64,000 bases of DNA from Paralichthys olivaceus (GCF_024713975.1 NC_091094.1:27428501-27492500); one strand, 5' to 3'; positions 21,634 through 32,629 are shown, counted from the first letter of the stretch. Notes: generated from the sequence alone by a model not told the origin. Numbers and translations: made by a program.

Positions 21634-22143
21634 ACTGCTGCTGTAGAACCACTGCCACAATCCTTGCCACTGCAGCCCTGGTAAGTGTGTCATCCTGAGT
21701 GAGACCAACGGGGGGAGGGTTGATAGGGGCAGGGGGTAAAATTGCGACGGGCACACTGACTGTCTGGCTGCCTGTAGTCAAACTGTGCCACAACTTCCTT
21801 GTTTCTGATGCCCTCTCTGAGCTGGTGTTGAGACAGGAGCTGGTGTTTTTTAATTTGGCAACATGTTTCACATATCTTGATATGTGTTGCCACGTGGTGG
21901 GATGGAGGAGGCTGTTGGGGTCCCTGCACGCCCTCTGCACCATGGCAGCATAGTCCACATCCACTCGCCTCAGAATGTCTTTAGCTCCCTGGTGCTTTAT
22001 CAGCAGTTCATCAATGGCGGTCCTCATGGGTTCTGTCCACCGACTGTGGTCAAGAACCTGGATGAGGCCACCTGTTTTAACAGGTCCAGTGCGTTTGGCC
22101 CTTGGAGAGGAGGATACGGGTAAAGGCGTAACCCCTGGCAGGT
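21034..22143 (-). pseudogene. Last exon of a transposon gene: polyQ plus two tandem Cys/His domains, frame broken
   Basis: On the minus strand a splice acceptor (TTTATTTTTACAG) opens a frame at about 22143. It runs through a basic, helical-looking N part (residues RTAIDELLIKHQGAKDILRR, then LLHPTTWQHISRYVKHVAKL), a Pro-rich linker, a polyglutamine tract, and two related domains of about 70 residues. The first has CLACGQPK, a His, YFYCSTRVF, then EGLKESRMSFQDFAAS. The second has CRFCHQPL, HIH, YIYCPSRVF, then QGMVKEMTWSEFQAS. Shared pattern: C-x2-C-x-Q-P ... H ... Y-x-Y-C-x-S-R-V-F ... M-x-x-x-x-F-x-A-S-x-x-F-x-x-E. The pattern suggests metal binding. The frame is interrupted in about two places (the polyQ tract and between the two domains), so it is not translatable as it stands. 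I do not recognise a named family. Confidence 0.6.
21556..21633 (-). repeat. CAA/CAG trinucleotide tract (polyQ-coding)
   Basis: On the + strand GCTGCTGTTGTTG... with a pure (GTT)n core; on the coding strand (CAA)n flanked by CAG. It is in frame with both flanking parts of the exon. Confidence 0.95.
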
Positions 22144-23072
22144 CTGTAAAAATAAAGAATACGTTGAAAGTGTTGCTCTTTTGCTACAATTCAGGTGATT
22201 CATATTGTGAAAAACTTTAATTGAATAAAATTGTTATGCAACTGCATCATTAAATGAAATCTGTGAAACAAAGTGGGATATGAGGCATCGCAGATGAGTA
22301 ATTTGAATTACCTGTACCTGAACTTTTGTAATGACAAAATCTGAAATCTGAGAAGAATCTGAAAGAAATATGTACATGCACAGAAAGTGCAGCTGGATAC
22401 CCATCACCTCAGCCTCCTCTTCTAAACATGTAGAAGAACCTATGTTTGCTTTAAAAAACTCAAAATATGATTTATTTTTTTTCATTTTGGGCTACTGTAA
22501 AAACATGTGCGTGTAAAATGTAGCCGGCATCGAGAGAGGAGACTCCTAATGTAAATTCAAAGGATACATTCTGAGGTATTTTAAATAATAATTCTTATAC
22601 TTGGGTCAACATCCATCCATCTATCAGCAATACAAGTCATTACAGTTTAATAACTTATATTCTATCACTGCCAAAAGAAACAGAAATATTTCCACCTAAA
22701 TCTTTCATGCAAAGAATTCACACAATGATGGTATAAACAATTAACAGCTTCAGTAAAACACAGTAAGAAAAGTTGTGAATCTAGAGAAAAGAGTGAAAGG
22801 TTCTGGATAAGTGTCAGTGAGAGACTAAAAAGGCCTCCAGATATGTACAGACTGTAAGAGGTCAGGATGTAAAAACCCACATACAGTATGTAACACCACT
22901 GTACTAAGACACCTCCACCAATACCACTGAGAAACATGGAATGACAACTTGAAGAAAATAGCTTGACTTACAATTGAGTTGTGTTGATCAAACTTGATGA
23001 TAACGTCTAAAAAAAAACTTGATACTGTACTTTACTGTTGCCGCCGATGCTCTTCTTTGAATACACAGGTGT

Positions 23073-23420
23073 GAAAACGGGGAAACAGCGCCCCCAAATT
23101 ACACTCAGTGGCCAAAAATATATTACATCCGTAGCGTTAAGAGACTACCATAGAGAATGAATGAGAAAAGTTAAGGAGCAGGGATTTCCGGTTCCGCTGT
23201 CGAAAACGGGGAAACAGCGCCCCCAAATTACACTCAGTGGCCAAAAATATATTACATCCGTAGCGTTAAGAGTTAAGGAGCAGGGTTTCCGGTTCCGCTG
23301 TCGAAACGGGGAAACAGCGCCCCCAAATTACACTCAGTGGCCAAAAATATATTACATCCGTAGTGTTAAGCACTACCATAGAGAATGAATGGGGAAAGTT
23401 AAGAGAGTTAAGGCTTACTA
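23073..23420 (+). repeat. Tandem repeat near the right end of the transposon
   Basis: Three copies starting at 23073, 23202 and 23303. Each contains GGGGAAACAGCGCCCCC, CACTCAGTGGCC and TATTACATCCGTAG. Copies 1 and 3 also carry ACTACCATAGAGAATGAATG, which is missing from copy 2, giving periods of 129 and 101 bp. Confidence 0.95.
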
Positions 23421-23433
23421 TAAGCGGCCCGGG

Positions 23434-23468
23434 CGCGGAAGACCGGGGTTCAATTCCCCGACGAGGAG
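23434..23468 (+). pseudogene. tRNA-Asp (GTC) 3' part, unit 12
   Basis: Begins with the duplicated CGCGGA and continues with the variable loop, T arm (intact B box) and acceptor 3' strand as in the copy at 125. Matches the piece ending at 20530. Confidence 0.95.
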
Positions 23469-23767
23469 TCTATCGGTGTTTTCTGCTCAATTTCCACCAC
23501 AGAGCAAATCAGAAGTAATGCTAGCTGTCAAGGGGAGGCTCTGATCCAGATTGGGAGCCTATAACAACTATGAATGTTCTAACAGTGGGTCCTGGATAAT
23601 AACAATTTCATAACACCCACACGCACCTTTGAATCTCTCTTCTGGAATCGCGCTCCTTGCAGCACATTCCTATCATTGGATTTGGCTCCTCCCAGAAAAC
23701 CCATTATGGGAATCAGTGTTTATGGTGTATTTACCAGCCTCAGGCCCTGGGGGTCCACAGTATGTCA

Positions 23768-23840
23768 GTTTCTGTAGTGTAGTGGTTATCACGTTCGCTT
23801 AACACGCGAAAGGTCCCCAGCTCGAAACTGGGCAGAAACA
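23768..23840 (+). tRNA. tRNA-Val-AAC: tRNA-Val (AAC), unit 12
   Basis: Same 73 nt as the copy at 496. The 3' flank (CTACCTTTGTC, CAATGGTCATAT) is shared only with unit 15. Confidence 0.9.
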
Positions 23841-24302
23841 GCTACCTTTGTCTCAATTCTTTGCCAGACAATGGTCATATCTGCATCTCCATTGATGTCG
23901 TTCACATTGAGTGCTTTTGGCAGATGTGGTGGCAACTTTGAGAAATTTACGGATGGCAAACTTTCCATTAGCTCTCAGGCTGTCACTGCTTTGTCTGTCA
24001 CGCTCAGGCCAAGGTCATACAGGGCTCATCCCAGGGATTTGAAAGGAGACACCAGCAAAGAGAGGAACCTCCCAAATGGAAGCAGCATTAGAGATTCTGC
24101 CCGAGAGAGATTCTGCCCGAGAGAGATTTTGCCCGAGAGAGATTCTGCCCGAGGTATCCTATGCAGGTTGTTGCTTCTCTTTTTGAGAGATTTGGGACAG
24201 TAAGCTATTCCTCATTTTTCACAAAGGACTCCTCCAATGGGAAAAAAGGAATGGGACCCAACGTGTATTAATGGGTCAGCAGAAGTGTCTTGTGCCACGG
24301 AG

Positions 24303-24375
24303 GTTTCTGTAGTGTAGTGGTTATCACGTTCGCTTCACACGCGAAAGGTCCCCAGCTCGAAACTGGGCAGAAACA
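24303..24375 (+). tRNA. tRNA-Val-CAC: tRNA-Val (CAC), unit 12
   Basis: Same 73 nt as the copy at 1031. Confidence 0.9.
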
Positions 24376-25094
24376 TCTTTATGCCATGATGCTTTTATCA
24401 AACACAGTGAGGTCCACCTGCTTGCGACTCAACTTATGTGTCTCCATTTGATATATTGGGTTTCAGAGACGGTGGTTCCAAGGCTGGATGAAGACAGTCA
24501 CACTTGAGATCGTTCACAATGAGGGTTTTTTGCAGATGGGGTGAAGAATTAGGGATGGCAACCTTTCCATTCGCTCTCAGGCAGAGTCACTGCTTTGCCT
24601 GTCACACTCAAGCTCAAGCCAAGGTCATGCAAGGCTCATCCCAGGGGTTTGAAAGGAGACAGCACCAAATAGAGGAACCTCCCAAATGGAAGCAGCATTA
24701 CAGATTCTGAACTGCTTGTGGAACAGAAGATCATGATACCCTATGGTTCTTTGCTTTCTTCAGACTGGGAGGGACTTGCAGCCCCTTGTGAAAGAAAAGT
24801 TCACAACTTTGAGGTTTGATGAGTTCTGTTCCACCAGTGAGGCAGTGTCCTCAAGAGGGACCCGGAGGACAGTCCAGTAGTAGTATTCATCCCAAGTGCG
24901 GTATACTCGGAGCATATATGAAACCTTTGCAAATTGAGGGAACACAAAGTTGCCAATTTAAGCCCTCAGTCCAGTTGACTAGAGTAGAAAGCCAGTTTAA
25001 CAAACCATTTGTCATCATCTCCCCAACAGAAAGTGTACAATGCGATAAACATCAGAACAGCGTCACCCGATGGCCGAGCTTGCTAGGAAATCAG

Positions 25095-25166
25095 TCCTCG
25101 TTAGTATAGTGGCAAGTATCTCCGCCTGTCACGCGGAAGACCGGGGTTCAATTCCCCGACGAGGAG
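25095..25166 (+). tRNA. tRNA-Asp-GTC: tRNA-Asp (GTC), unit 13
   Basis: Same 72 nt as the copy at 125. Its 5' flank has GCTAGGAAATC, shared only with the split gene at 20488. Confidence 0.95.
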
Positions 25167-25465
25167 TCTATCGGTGTTTTCTGCTCAATTTCCACCACAG
25201 AGCAAATCAGAAGTAATGCTAGCTGTCAAGGGGAGGCTCTGATCCAGATTGGGAGCCTATAACAACTATGAATGTTCTAACAGTGGGTCCTGGATAATAA
25301 CAATTTCATAACACCCACACGCACCTTTGAATCTCTCTTCTGGAATCGCGCTCCTTGCAGCACATTCCTATCATTGGATTTGGCTCCTCCCAGAAAACCC
25401 ATTATGGGAATCAGTGTTTATGGTGTATTTACCAGCCTCAGGCCCTGGGGGTCCACAGTATGTCA

Positions 25466-25538
25466 GTTTCTGTAGTGTAGTGGTTATCACGTTCGCTTAA
25501 CACGCGAAAGGTCCCCAGCTCGAAACTGGGCAGAAACA
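25466..25538 (+). tRNA. tRNA-Val-AAC: tRNA-Val (AAC), unit 13
   Basis: Same 73 nt as the copy at 496. Confidence 0.9.
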
Positions 25539-26000
25539 GCTACCTCTGTCTCAATTCTTTGCCAGACAACGGTAATATCTGCATCTCCATTGATGTCGTT
25601 CACATTGAGTGCTTTTGGCAGATGTGGTGGCAACTTTGAGAAATTTACGAATGGCAAACTTTCCATTAGCTCTCAGGCTGTCACTGCTTTGTCTGTCACG
25701 CTCAGGCCAAGGTCATACAGGGCTCATCCCAGGGATTTGAAAGGAGACACCAGCAAAGAGAGGAACCTCCCAAATGGAAGCAGCATTAGAGATTCTGCCC
25801 GAGAGAGATTCTGCCCGAGAGAGATTTTGCCTGAGAGAGATTCTGCCCGAGGTATCCTATGCAGGTTGTTGCTTCTCTTTTTGAGAGATTTGGGACAGTA
25901 AGCTATTCCTCATTTTTCACAAAGGACTCCTCCAATGGGAAAAAAGGAATGGGACCCAACGTGTATTAATGGGTCAGCAGAAGTGTCTTGTGCCACGGAG

Positions 26001-26073
26001 GTTTCTGTAGTGTAGTGGTTATCACGTTCGCTTCACACGCGAAAGGTCCCCAGCTCGAAACTGGGCAGAAACA
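26001..26073 (+). tRNA. tRNA-Val-CAC: tRNA-Val (CAC), unit 13
   Basis: Same 73 nt as the copy at 1031. Confidence 0.9.
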
Positions 26074-26792
26074 TCTTTATGCCATGATGCTTTTATCAAA
26101 CACAGTGAGGTCCACCTGCTTGCGACTCAACTTATGTGTCTCCATTTGATATATTGGGTTTCAGAGACGGTGGTTCCAAGGCTGGATGAAGACAGTCACA
26201 CTTGAGATCGTTCACAATGAGGGTTTTTTGCAGATGGGGTGAAGAATTAGGGATGGCAACCTTTCCATTCACTCTCAGGCAGAGTCACTGCTTTGCCTGT
26301 CACACTCAAGCTCAAGCCAAGGTCATGCAAGGCTCATCCCAGGGGTTTGAAAGGAGACAGCACCAAATAGAGGAACCTCCCAAATGGAAGCAGCATTACA
26401 GATTCTGAACTGCTTGTGGAACAGAAGATGATGATACCCTATGGTTCTTTGCTTTCTTCAGACTGGGAGGGACTTGCAGCCCCTTGTGAAAGAAAAGTTC
26501 ACAACTTTGAGGTTTGATGAGTTCTGCTCCACCAGTGAGGCAGTGTCCTCAAGAGGGACCCAGAGGACAGTCCAGTAGTAGTATTCATCCCAAGTGCGGT
26601 ATACTCGGAGCATATATGAAACCTTTGCAAATTGAGGGAACACAAAGTTGCCAATTTAAGCCCTCAGTCCAGTTGACTAGAGTAGAAAGCCAGTTTAACA
26701 AACCATTTGTCATCATCTCCCCAACAGAAAGTGTACAATGCGATAAACATCAGAACAGCGTCACACGATGGCCGAGCTTGCTATGAAATCAG

Positions 26793-26864
26793 TCCTCGTT
26801 AGTATAGTGGCAAGTATCTCTGCCTGTCACGCGGAAGACCGGGGTTCAATTCCCCGACGAGGAG
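26793..26864 (+). tRNA. tRNA-Asp-GTC: tRNA-Asp (GTC) with C29T, unit 14
   Basis: One change from the copy at 125: C29 is T, giving a U29-G41 wobble in the anticodon stem. The same change recurs in units 23 and 26. Confidence 0.92.
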
Positions 26865-27163
26865 TCTATCGGTGTTTTCTGCTCAATTTCCACCACAGAG
26901 CAAATCAGAAGTCATGCTAGCTGTCAAGGGGAGGCTTTGATCCAGATTGGGAGCCTATAACAACTATGAATGTTCTAACAGTGGGTCCTGCATAATAACA
27001 ATTTCATAACACCCACACGCACCTTTGAATCTCTCTTCTGGAATCGTGCTCCTTGCAGCACATTCCTATCATTGGATTTGGCTCCTCCCAGAAAACCCAT
27101 TATGGGAATCAGTGTTTATGGTGTATTTACCAGCCTCAGGCCCTGGGGGTCCACAGTATGTCA

Positions 27164-27236
27164 GTTTCTGTAGTGTAGTGGTTATCACGTTCGCTTAACA
27201 CGCGAAAGGTCCCCAGCTCGAAACTGGGCAGAAACA
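27164..27236 (+). tRNA. tRNA-Val-AAC: tRNA-Val (AAC), unit 14
   Basis: Same 73 nt as the copy at 496. Confidence 0.9.
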
Positions 27237-27698
27237 GCTACCTCTGTCTCAATTCTTTGCCAGACAACGGTAATATCTGCATCTCCATTGATGTCGTTCA
27301 CATTGAGTGCTTTTGGCAGATGTGGTGGCAACTTTGAGAAATTTACGAATGGCAAACTTTCCATTAGCTCTCAGGCTGTCACTGCTTTGTCTGTCACGCT
27401 CAGGCCAAGGTCATACAGGGCTCATCCCAGGGATTTGAAAGGAGACACCAGCAAAGAGAGGAACCTCCCAAATGGAAGCAGCATTAGAGATTCTGCCCGA
27501 GAGAGATTCTGCCCGAGAGAGATTTTGCCTGAGAGAGATTCTGCCCGAGGTATCCTATGCAGGTTGTTGCTTCTCTTTTTGAGAGATTTGGGACAGTAAG
27601 CTATTCCTCATTTTTCACAAAGGACTCCTCCAATGGGAAAAAAGGAATGGGACCCAACGTGTATTAATGGGTCAGCAGAAGTGTCTTGTGCCACGGAG

Positions 27699-27771
27699 GT
27701 TTCTGTAGTGTAGTGGTTATCACGTTCGCTTCACACGCGAAAGGTCCCCAGCTCGAAACTGGGCAGAAACA
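27699..27771 (+). tRNA. tRNA-Val-CAC: tRNA-Val (CAC), unit 14
   Basis: Same 73 nt as the copy at 1031. Confidence 0.9.
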
Positions 27772-28490
27772 TCTTTATGCCATGATGCTTTTATCAAACA
27801 CAGTGAGGTCCACCTGCTTGCGACTCAACTTATGTGTCTCCATTTGATATATTGGGTTTCAGAGACGGTGGTTCCAAGGCTGGATGAAGACAGTCACACT
27901 TGAGATCGTTCACAATGAGGGTTTTTTGCAGATGGGGTGAAGAATTAGGGATGGCAACCTTTCCATTCACTCTCAGGCAGAGTCACTGCTTTGCCTGTCA
28001 CACTCAAGCTCAAGCCAAGGTCATGCAAGGCTCATCCCAGGGGTTTGAAAGGAGACAGCACCAAATAGAGGAACCTCCCAAATGGAAGCAGCATTACAGA
28101 TTCTGAACTGCTTGTGGAACAGAAGATGATGATACCCTATGGTTCTTTGCTTTCTTCAGACTGGGAGGGACTTGCAGCCCCTTGTGAAAGAAAAGTTCAC
28201 AACTTTGAGGTTTGATGAGTTCTGCTCCACCAGTGAGGCAGTGTCCTCAAGAGGGACCCAGAGGACAGTCCAGTAGTAGTATTCATCCCAAGTGCGGTAT
28301 ACTCGGAGCATATATGAAACCTTTGCAAATTGAGGGAACACAAAGTTGCCAATTTAAGCCCTCAGTCCAGTTGACTAGAGTAGAAAGCCAGTTTAACAAA
28401 CCATTTGTCATCATCTCCCCAACAGAAAGTGTACAATGCGATAAACATCAGAACAGCGTCACCCGATGGCCGAGCTTGCTATGAAATCAG

Positions 28491-28562
28491 TCCTCGTTAG
28501 TATAGTGGCAAGTATCTCCGCCTGTCACGCGGAAGACCGGGGTTCAATTCCCCGACGAGGAG
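28491..28562 (+). tRNA. tRNA-Asp-GTC: tRNA-Asp (GTC), unit 15
   Basis: Same 72 nt as the copy at 125. Confidence 0.95.
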
Positions 28563-28861
28563 TCTATCGGTGTTTTCTGCTCAATTTCCACCACAGAGCA
28601 AATCAGAAGTAATGCTAGCTGTCAAGGGGAGGCTTTGATCCAGATTGGGAGCCTATAACAACTATGAATGTTCTAACAGTGGGTCCTGGATAATAACAAT
28701 TTCATAACACCCACACGCACCTTTGAATCTCTCTTCTGGAATCGCGCTCCTTGCAGCACATTCCTATCATTGGATTTGGCTCCTCCCAGAAAACCCATTA
28801 TGGGAATCAGTGTTTATGGTGTATTTACCAGCCTCAGGCCCTGGGGGTCCACAGTATGTCA

Positions 28862-28934
28862 GTTTCTGTAGTGTAGTGGTTATCACGTTCGCTTAACACG
28901 CGAAAGGTCCCCAGCTCGAAACTGGGCAGAAACA
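28862..28934 (+). tRNA. tRNA-Val-AAC: tRNA-Val (AAC), unit 15
   Basis: Same 73 nt as the copy at 496; 3' flank variants shared with unit 12. Confidence 0.9.
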
Positions 28935-29396
28935 GCTACCTTTGTCTCAATTCTTTGCCAGACAATGGTCATATCTGCATCTCCATTGATGTCGTTCACA
29001 TTGAGTGCTTTTGGCAGATGTGGTGGCAACTTTGAGAAATTTACGGATGGCAAACTTTCCATTAGCTCTCAGGCTTTCACTGCTTTGTCTGTCACGCTCA
29101 GGCCAAGGTCATACAGGGCTCATCCCAGGGATTTGAAAGGAGACACCAGCAAAGAGAGGAACCTCCCAAATGGAAGCAGCATTAGAGATTCTGCCCGAGA
29201 GAGATTCTGCCCGAGAGAGATTTTGCCCGAGAGAGATTCTGCCCGAGGTATCCTATGCAGGTTGTTGCTTCTCTTTTTGAGAGATTTGGGACAGTAAGCT
29301 ATTCCTCATTTTTCACAAAGGACTCCTCCAATGGGAAAAAAGGAATGGGACCCAACGTGTATTAATGGGTCAGCAGAAGTGTCTTGTGCCACGGAG

Positions 29397-29469
29397 GTTT
29401 CTGTAGTGTAGTGGTTATCACGTTCGCTTCACACGCGAAAGGTCCCCAGCTCGAAACTGGGCAGAAACA
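29397..29469 (+). tRNA. tRNA-Val-CAC: tRNA-Val (CAC), unit 15
   Basis: Same 73 nt as the copy at 1031. The spacer behind it (about 29580-30180) carries left-type markers, an island inside the right part. Confidence 0.9.
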
Positions 29470-30187
29470 TCTTTATGCCATGATGCTTTTATCAAACACA
29501 GTGAGGTCCACCTGCTTGCGACTCAACTTATGTGTCTCCATTTGATATATTGGGTTTCAGAGACGGTGGTTCCAAGGCTGGATGAAGACAGTCACACTTG
29601 AGATCGTTCACAATGAGGGTTTTTGCAGATGGGGTGAAGAATTAGGGATGGCAACCTTTCCATTCGCTCTCAGGCAGAGTCACTGCTTTGCCTGTCACAC
29701 TCAAGCTCAAGCCAAGGTCATGCAAGGCTCATCCCAGGGGTTTGAAAGGAGACAGCACCAAATAGAGGAACCTCCCAGATGGAAGCAGCATTACAGATTC
29801 TGAACTGCTTGTGGAACAGAAGATCATGATACCCTATGGTTCTTTGCTTTCTTCAGACTGGGAGGGACTTGCAGCCCTTTGTGAAAGAAAAGTTCACAAC
29901 TTTGAGGTTTGATGAGTTCTGTTCCACCAGTGAGGCAGTGTCCTCAAGAGGGACCCGGAGGACAGTCCAGGAGTAGTATTCATCCCAAGTGCGGTATACT
30001 CGGAGCATATATGAAACCTTTGCAAATTGAGGGAACACAAAGTTGCCAATTTAAGCCCTCAGTCCAGTTGACTAGAGTAGAAAGCCAGTTTAACAAACCA
30101 TTTGTCATCATCTCCCCAACAGAAAGTGTACAATGCGATAAACATCAGAACAGCGTCACCCGATGGCCGAGCTTGCTATGAAATCAG

Positions 30188-30259
30188 TCCTCGTTAGTAT
30201 AGTGGCAAGTATCTCCGCCTGTCACGCGGAAGACCGGGGTTCAATTCCCCGACGAGGAG
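30188..30259 (+). tRNA. tRNA-Asp-GTC: tRNA-Asp (GTC), unit 16
   Basis: Same 72 nt as the copy at 125. Confidence 0.95.
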
Positions 30260-30558
30260 TCTATCGGTGTTTTCTGCTCAATTTCCACCACAGAGCAAAT
30301 CAGAAGTAATGCTAGCTGTCAAGGGGAGGCTTTGATCCAGATTGGGAGCCTATAACAACTATGAATGTTCTAACAGTGGGTCCTGGATAATAACAATTTC
30401 ATAACACCCACACGCACCTTTGAATCTCTCTTCTGGAATCGCGCTCCTTGCAGCACATTCCTATCATTGGATTTGGCTCCTCCCAGAAAACCCATTATGG
30501 GAATCAGTGTTTATGGTGTATTTACCAGCCTCAGGCCCTGGGGGTCCACAGTATGTCA

Positions 30559-30631
30559 GTTTCTGTAGTGTAGTGGTTATCACGTTCGCTTAACACGCGA
30601 AAGGTCCCCAGCTCGAAACTGGGCAGAAACA
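30559..30631 (+). tRNA. tRNA-Val-AAC: tRNA-Val (AAC), unit 16
   Basis: Same 73 nt as the copy at 496. Confidence 0.9.
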
Positions 30632-30883
30632 GCTACCTCTGTCTCAATTCTTTGCCAGACAACGGTAATATCTGCATCTCCATTGATGTCGTTCACATTG
30701 AGTGCTTTTGGCAGATGTGGTGGCAACTTTGAGAAATTTACGGATGGCAAACTTTCCATTAGCTCTCAGGCTGTCACTGCTTTGTCTGTCACGCTCAGGC
30801 CAAGGTCATACAGGGCTCATCCCAGGGATTTGAAAGGAGACACCAGCAAAGAGAGGAACCTCCCAAATGGAAGCAGCATTAGA

Positions 30884-30992
30884 GATTCTGCCCGAGAGAG
30901 ATTCTGCCCGAGAGAGATTTTGCCCGAGAGAGATTCTGCCCGAGAGAGATTCTGCCCGAGAGAGATTTTGCCCGAGAGAGATTCTGCCCGAG
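30884..30992 (+). repeat. 16-bp minisatellite, 6.8 copies (unit 16)
   Basis: Expanded form of the array at 821 by exactly three copies (48 bp). The added block repeats the pattern with two GATTCTG copies and one GATTTTG, so it looks like duplication of a three-copy block. Confidence 0.95.
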
Positions 30993-31141
30993 GTATCCTA
31001 TGCAGGTTGTTGCTTCTCTTTTTGAGAGATTTGGGACAGTAAGCTATTCCTCATTTTTCACAAAGGACTCCTCCAATGGGAAAAAAGGAATGGGACCCAA
31101 CGTGTATTAATGGGTCAGCAGAAGTGTCTTGTGCCACGGAG

Positions 31142-31214
31142 GTTTCTGTAGTGTAGTGGTTATCACGTTCGCTTCACACGCGAAAGGTCCCCAGCTCGAA
31201 ACTGGGCAGAAACA
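31142..31214 (+). tRNA. tRNA-Val-CAC: tRNA-Val (CAC), unit 16
   Basis: Same 73 nt as the copy at 1031. Confidence 0.9.
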
Positions 31215-31933
31215 TCTTTATGCCATGATGCTTTTATCAAACACAGTGAGGTCCACCTGCTTGCGACTCAACTTATGTGTCTCCATTTGATATATTGGGT
31301 TTCAGAGACGGTGGTTCCAAGGCTGGATGAAGACAGTCACACTTGAGATCGTTCACAATGAGGGTTTTTTGCAGATGGGGTGAAGAATTAGGGATGGCAA
31401 CCTTTCCATTCGCTCTCAGGCAGAGTCACTGCTTTGCCTGTCACACTCAAGCTCAAGCCAAGGTCATGCAAGGCTCATCCCAGGGGTTTGAAAGGAGACA
31501 GCACCAAATAGAGGAACCTCCCAAATGGAAGCAGCATTACAGATTCTGAACTGCTTGTGGAACAGAAGATGATGATACCCTATGGTTCTTTGCTTTCTTC
31601 AGACTGGGAGGGACTTGCAGCCCCTTGTGAAAGAAAAGTTCACAACTTTGAGGTTTGATGAGTTCTGTTCCACCAGTGAGGCAGTGTCCTCAAGAGGGAC
31701 CCGGAGGACAGTCCAGTAGTAGTATTCATCCCAAGTGCGGTATACTCGGAGCATATATGAAACCTTTGCAAATTGAGGGAACACAAAGTTGCCAATTTAA
31801 GCCCTCAGTCCAGTTGACTAGAGTAGAAAGCCAGTTTAACAAACCATTTGTCATCATCTCCCCAACAGAAAGTGTACAATGCGATAAACATCAGAACAGC
31901 GTCACCCGATGGCCGAGCTTGCTATGAAATCAG

Positions 31934-32005
31934 TCCTCGTTAGTATAGTGGCAAGTATCTCCGCCTGTCACGCGGAAGACCGGGGTTCAATTCCCCGACG
32001 AGGAG
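31934..32005 (+). tRNA. tRNA-Asp-GTC: tRNA-Asp (GTC), unit 17
   Basis: Same 72 nt as the copy at 125. Confidence 0.95.
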
Positions 32006-32304
32006 TCTATCGGTGTTTTCTGCTCAATTTCCACCACAGAGCAAATCAGAAGTAATGCTAGCTGTCAAGGGGAGGCTTTGATCCAGATTGGGAGCCTATA
32101 ACAACTATGAATGTTCTAACAGTGGGTCCTGGATAATAACAATTTCATAACACCCACACGCACCTTTGAATCTCTCTTCTGGAATCGCGCTCCTTGCAGC
32201 ACATTCCTATCATTGGATTTGGCTCCTCCCAGAAAACCCATTATGGGAATCAGTGTTTATGGTGTATTTACCAGCCTCAGGCCCTGGGGGTCCACAGTAT
32301 GTCA

Positions 32305-32377
32305 GTTTCTGTAGTGTAGTGGTTATCACGTTCGCTTAACACGCGAAAGGTCCCCAGCTCGAAACTGGGCAGAAACA
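32305..32377 (+). tRNA. tRNA-Val-AAC: tRNA-Val (AAC), unit 17
   Basis: Same 73 nt as the copy at 496. Confidence 0.9.
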
Positions 32378-32629
32378 GCTACCTCTGTCTCAATTCTTTG
32401 CCAGACAACGGTAATATCTGCATCTCCATTGATGTCGTTCACATTGAGTGCTTTTGGCAGATGTGGTGGCAACTTTGAGAAATTTACGGATGGCAAACTT
32501 TCCATTAGCTCTCAGGCTGTCACTGCTTTGTCTGTCACGCTCAGGCCAAGGTCATACAGGGCTCATCCCAGGGATTTGAAAGGAGACACCAGCAAAGAGA
32601 GGAACCTCCCAAATGGAAGCAGCATTAGA

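Larger units (their letters stand above)
20531..23433 (-). mobile_element. Dada-like DNA transposon inserted in a tRNA-Asp gene
   Basis: The 2903-bp insert is bounded by CGCGGA on the left (20525-20530) and CGCGGA on the right (23434-23439), six bases that occur once in the intact gene: a target-site duplication. Its two ends are imperfect inverted repeats at the same distance from the duplications: GGCCAGTCGCGTATAG on the left and CCCGGGCCGCTTATAG read inward from the right (10 of 16 match, including CGC-TATAG). From the literature, Dada transposons make 6-7 bp duplications and insert in U6, U1 and tRNA genes, notably in fish. No DDE transposase is seen here, so it is a non-autonomous or internally rearranged copy, or another superfamily. 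Orientation is given from the coding exon inside. About 22147-23072 holds nothing I recognise. Confidence 0.75.

Noticed and set aside
20531-23433. Insert as a LINE of the kind that targets RNA genes
   Set aside because: No reverse transcriptase, no poly-A tail, a short 6-bp duplication and inverted ends; a cut-and-paste element fits better.
20531-23433. Insert as a large tRNA intron
   Set aside because: It lies in the 3' strand of the anticodon stem, not after base 37, is flanked by a duplication, and occurs in one copy of 28.
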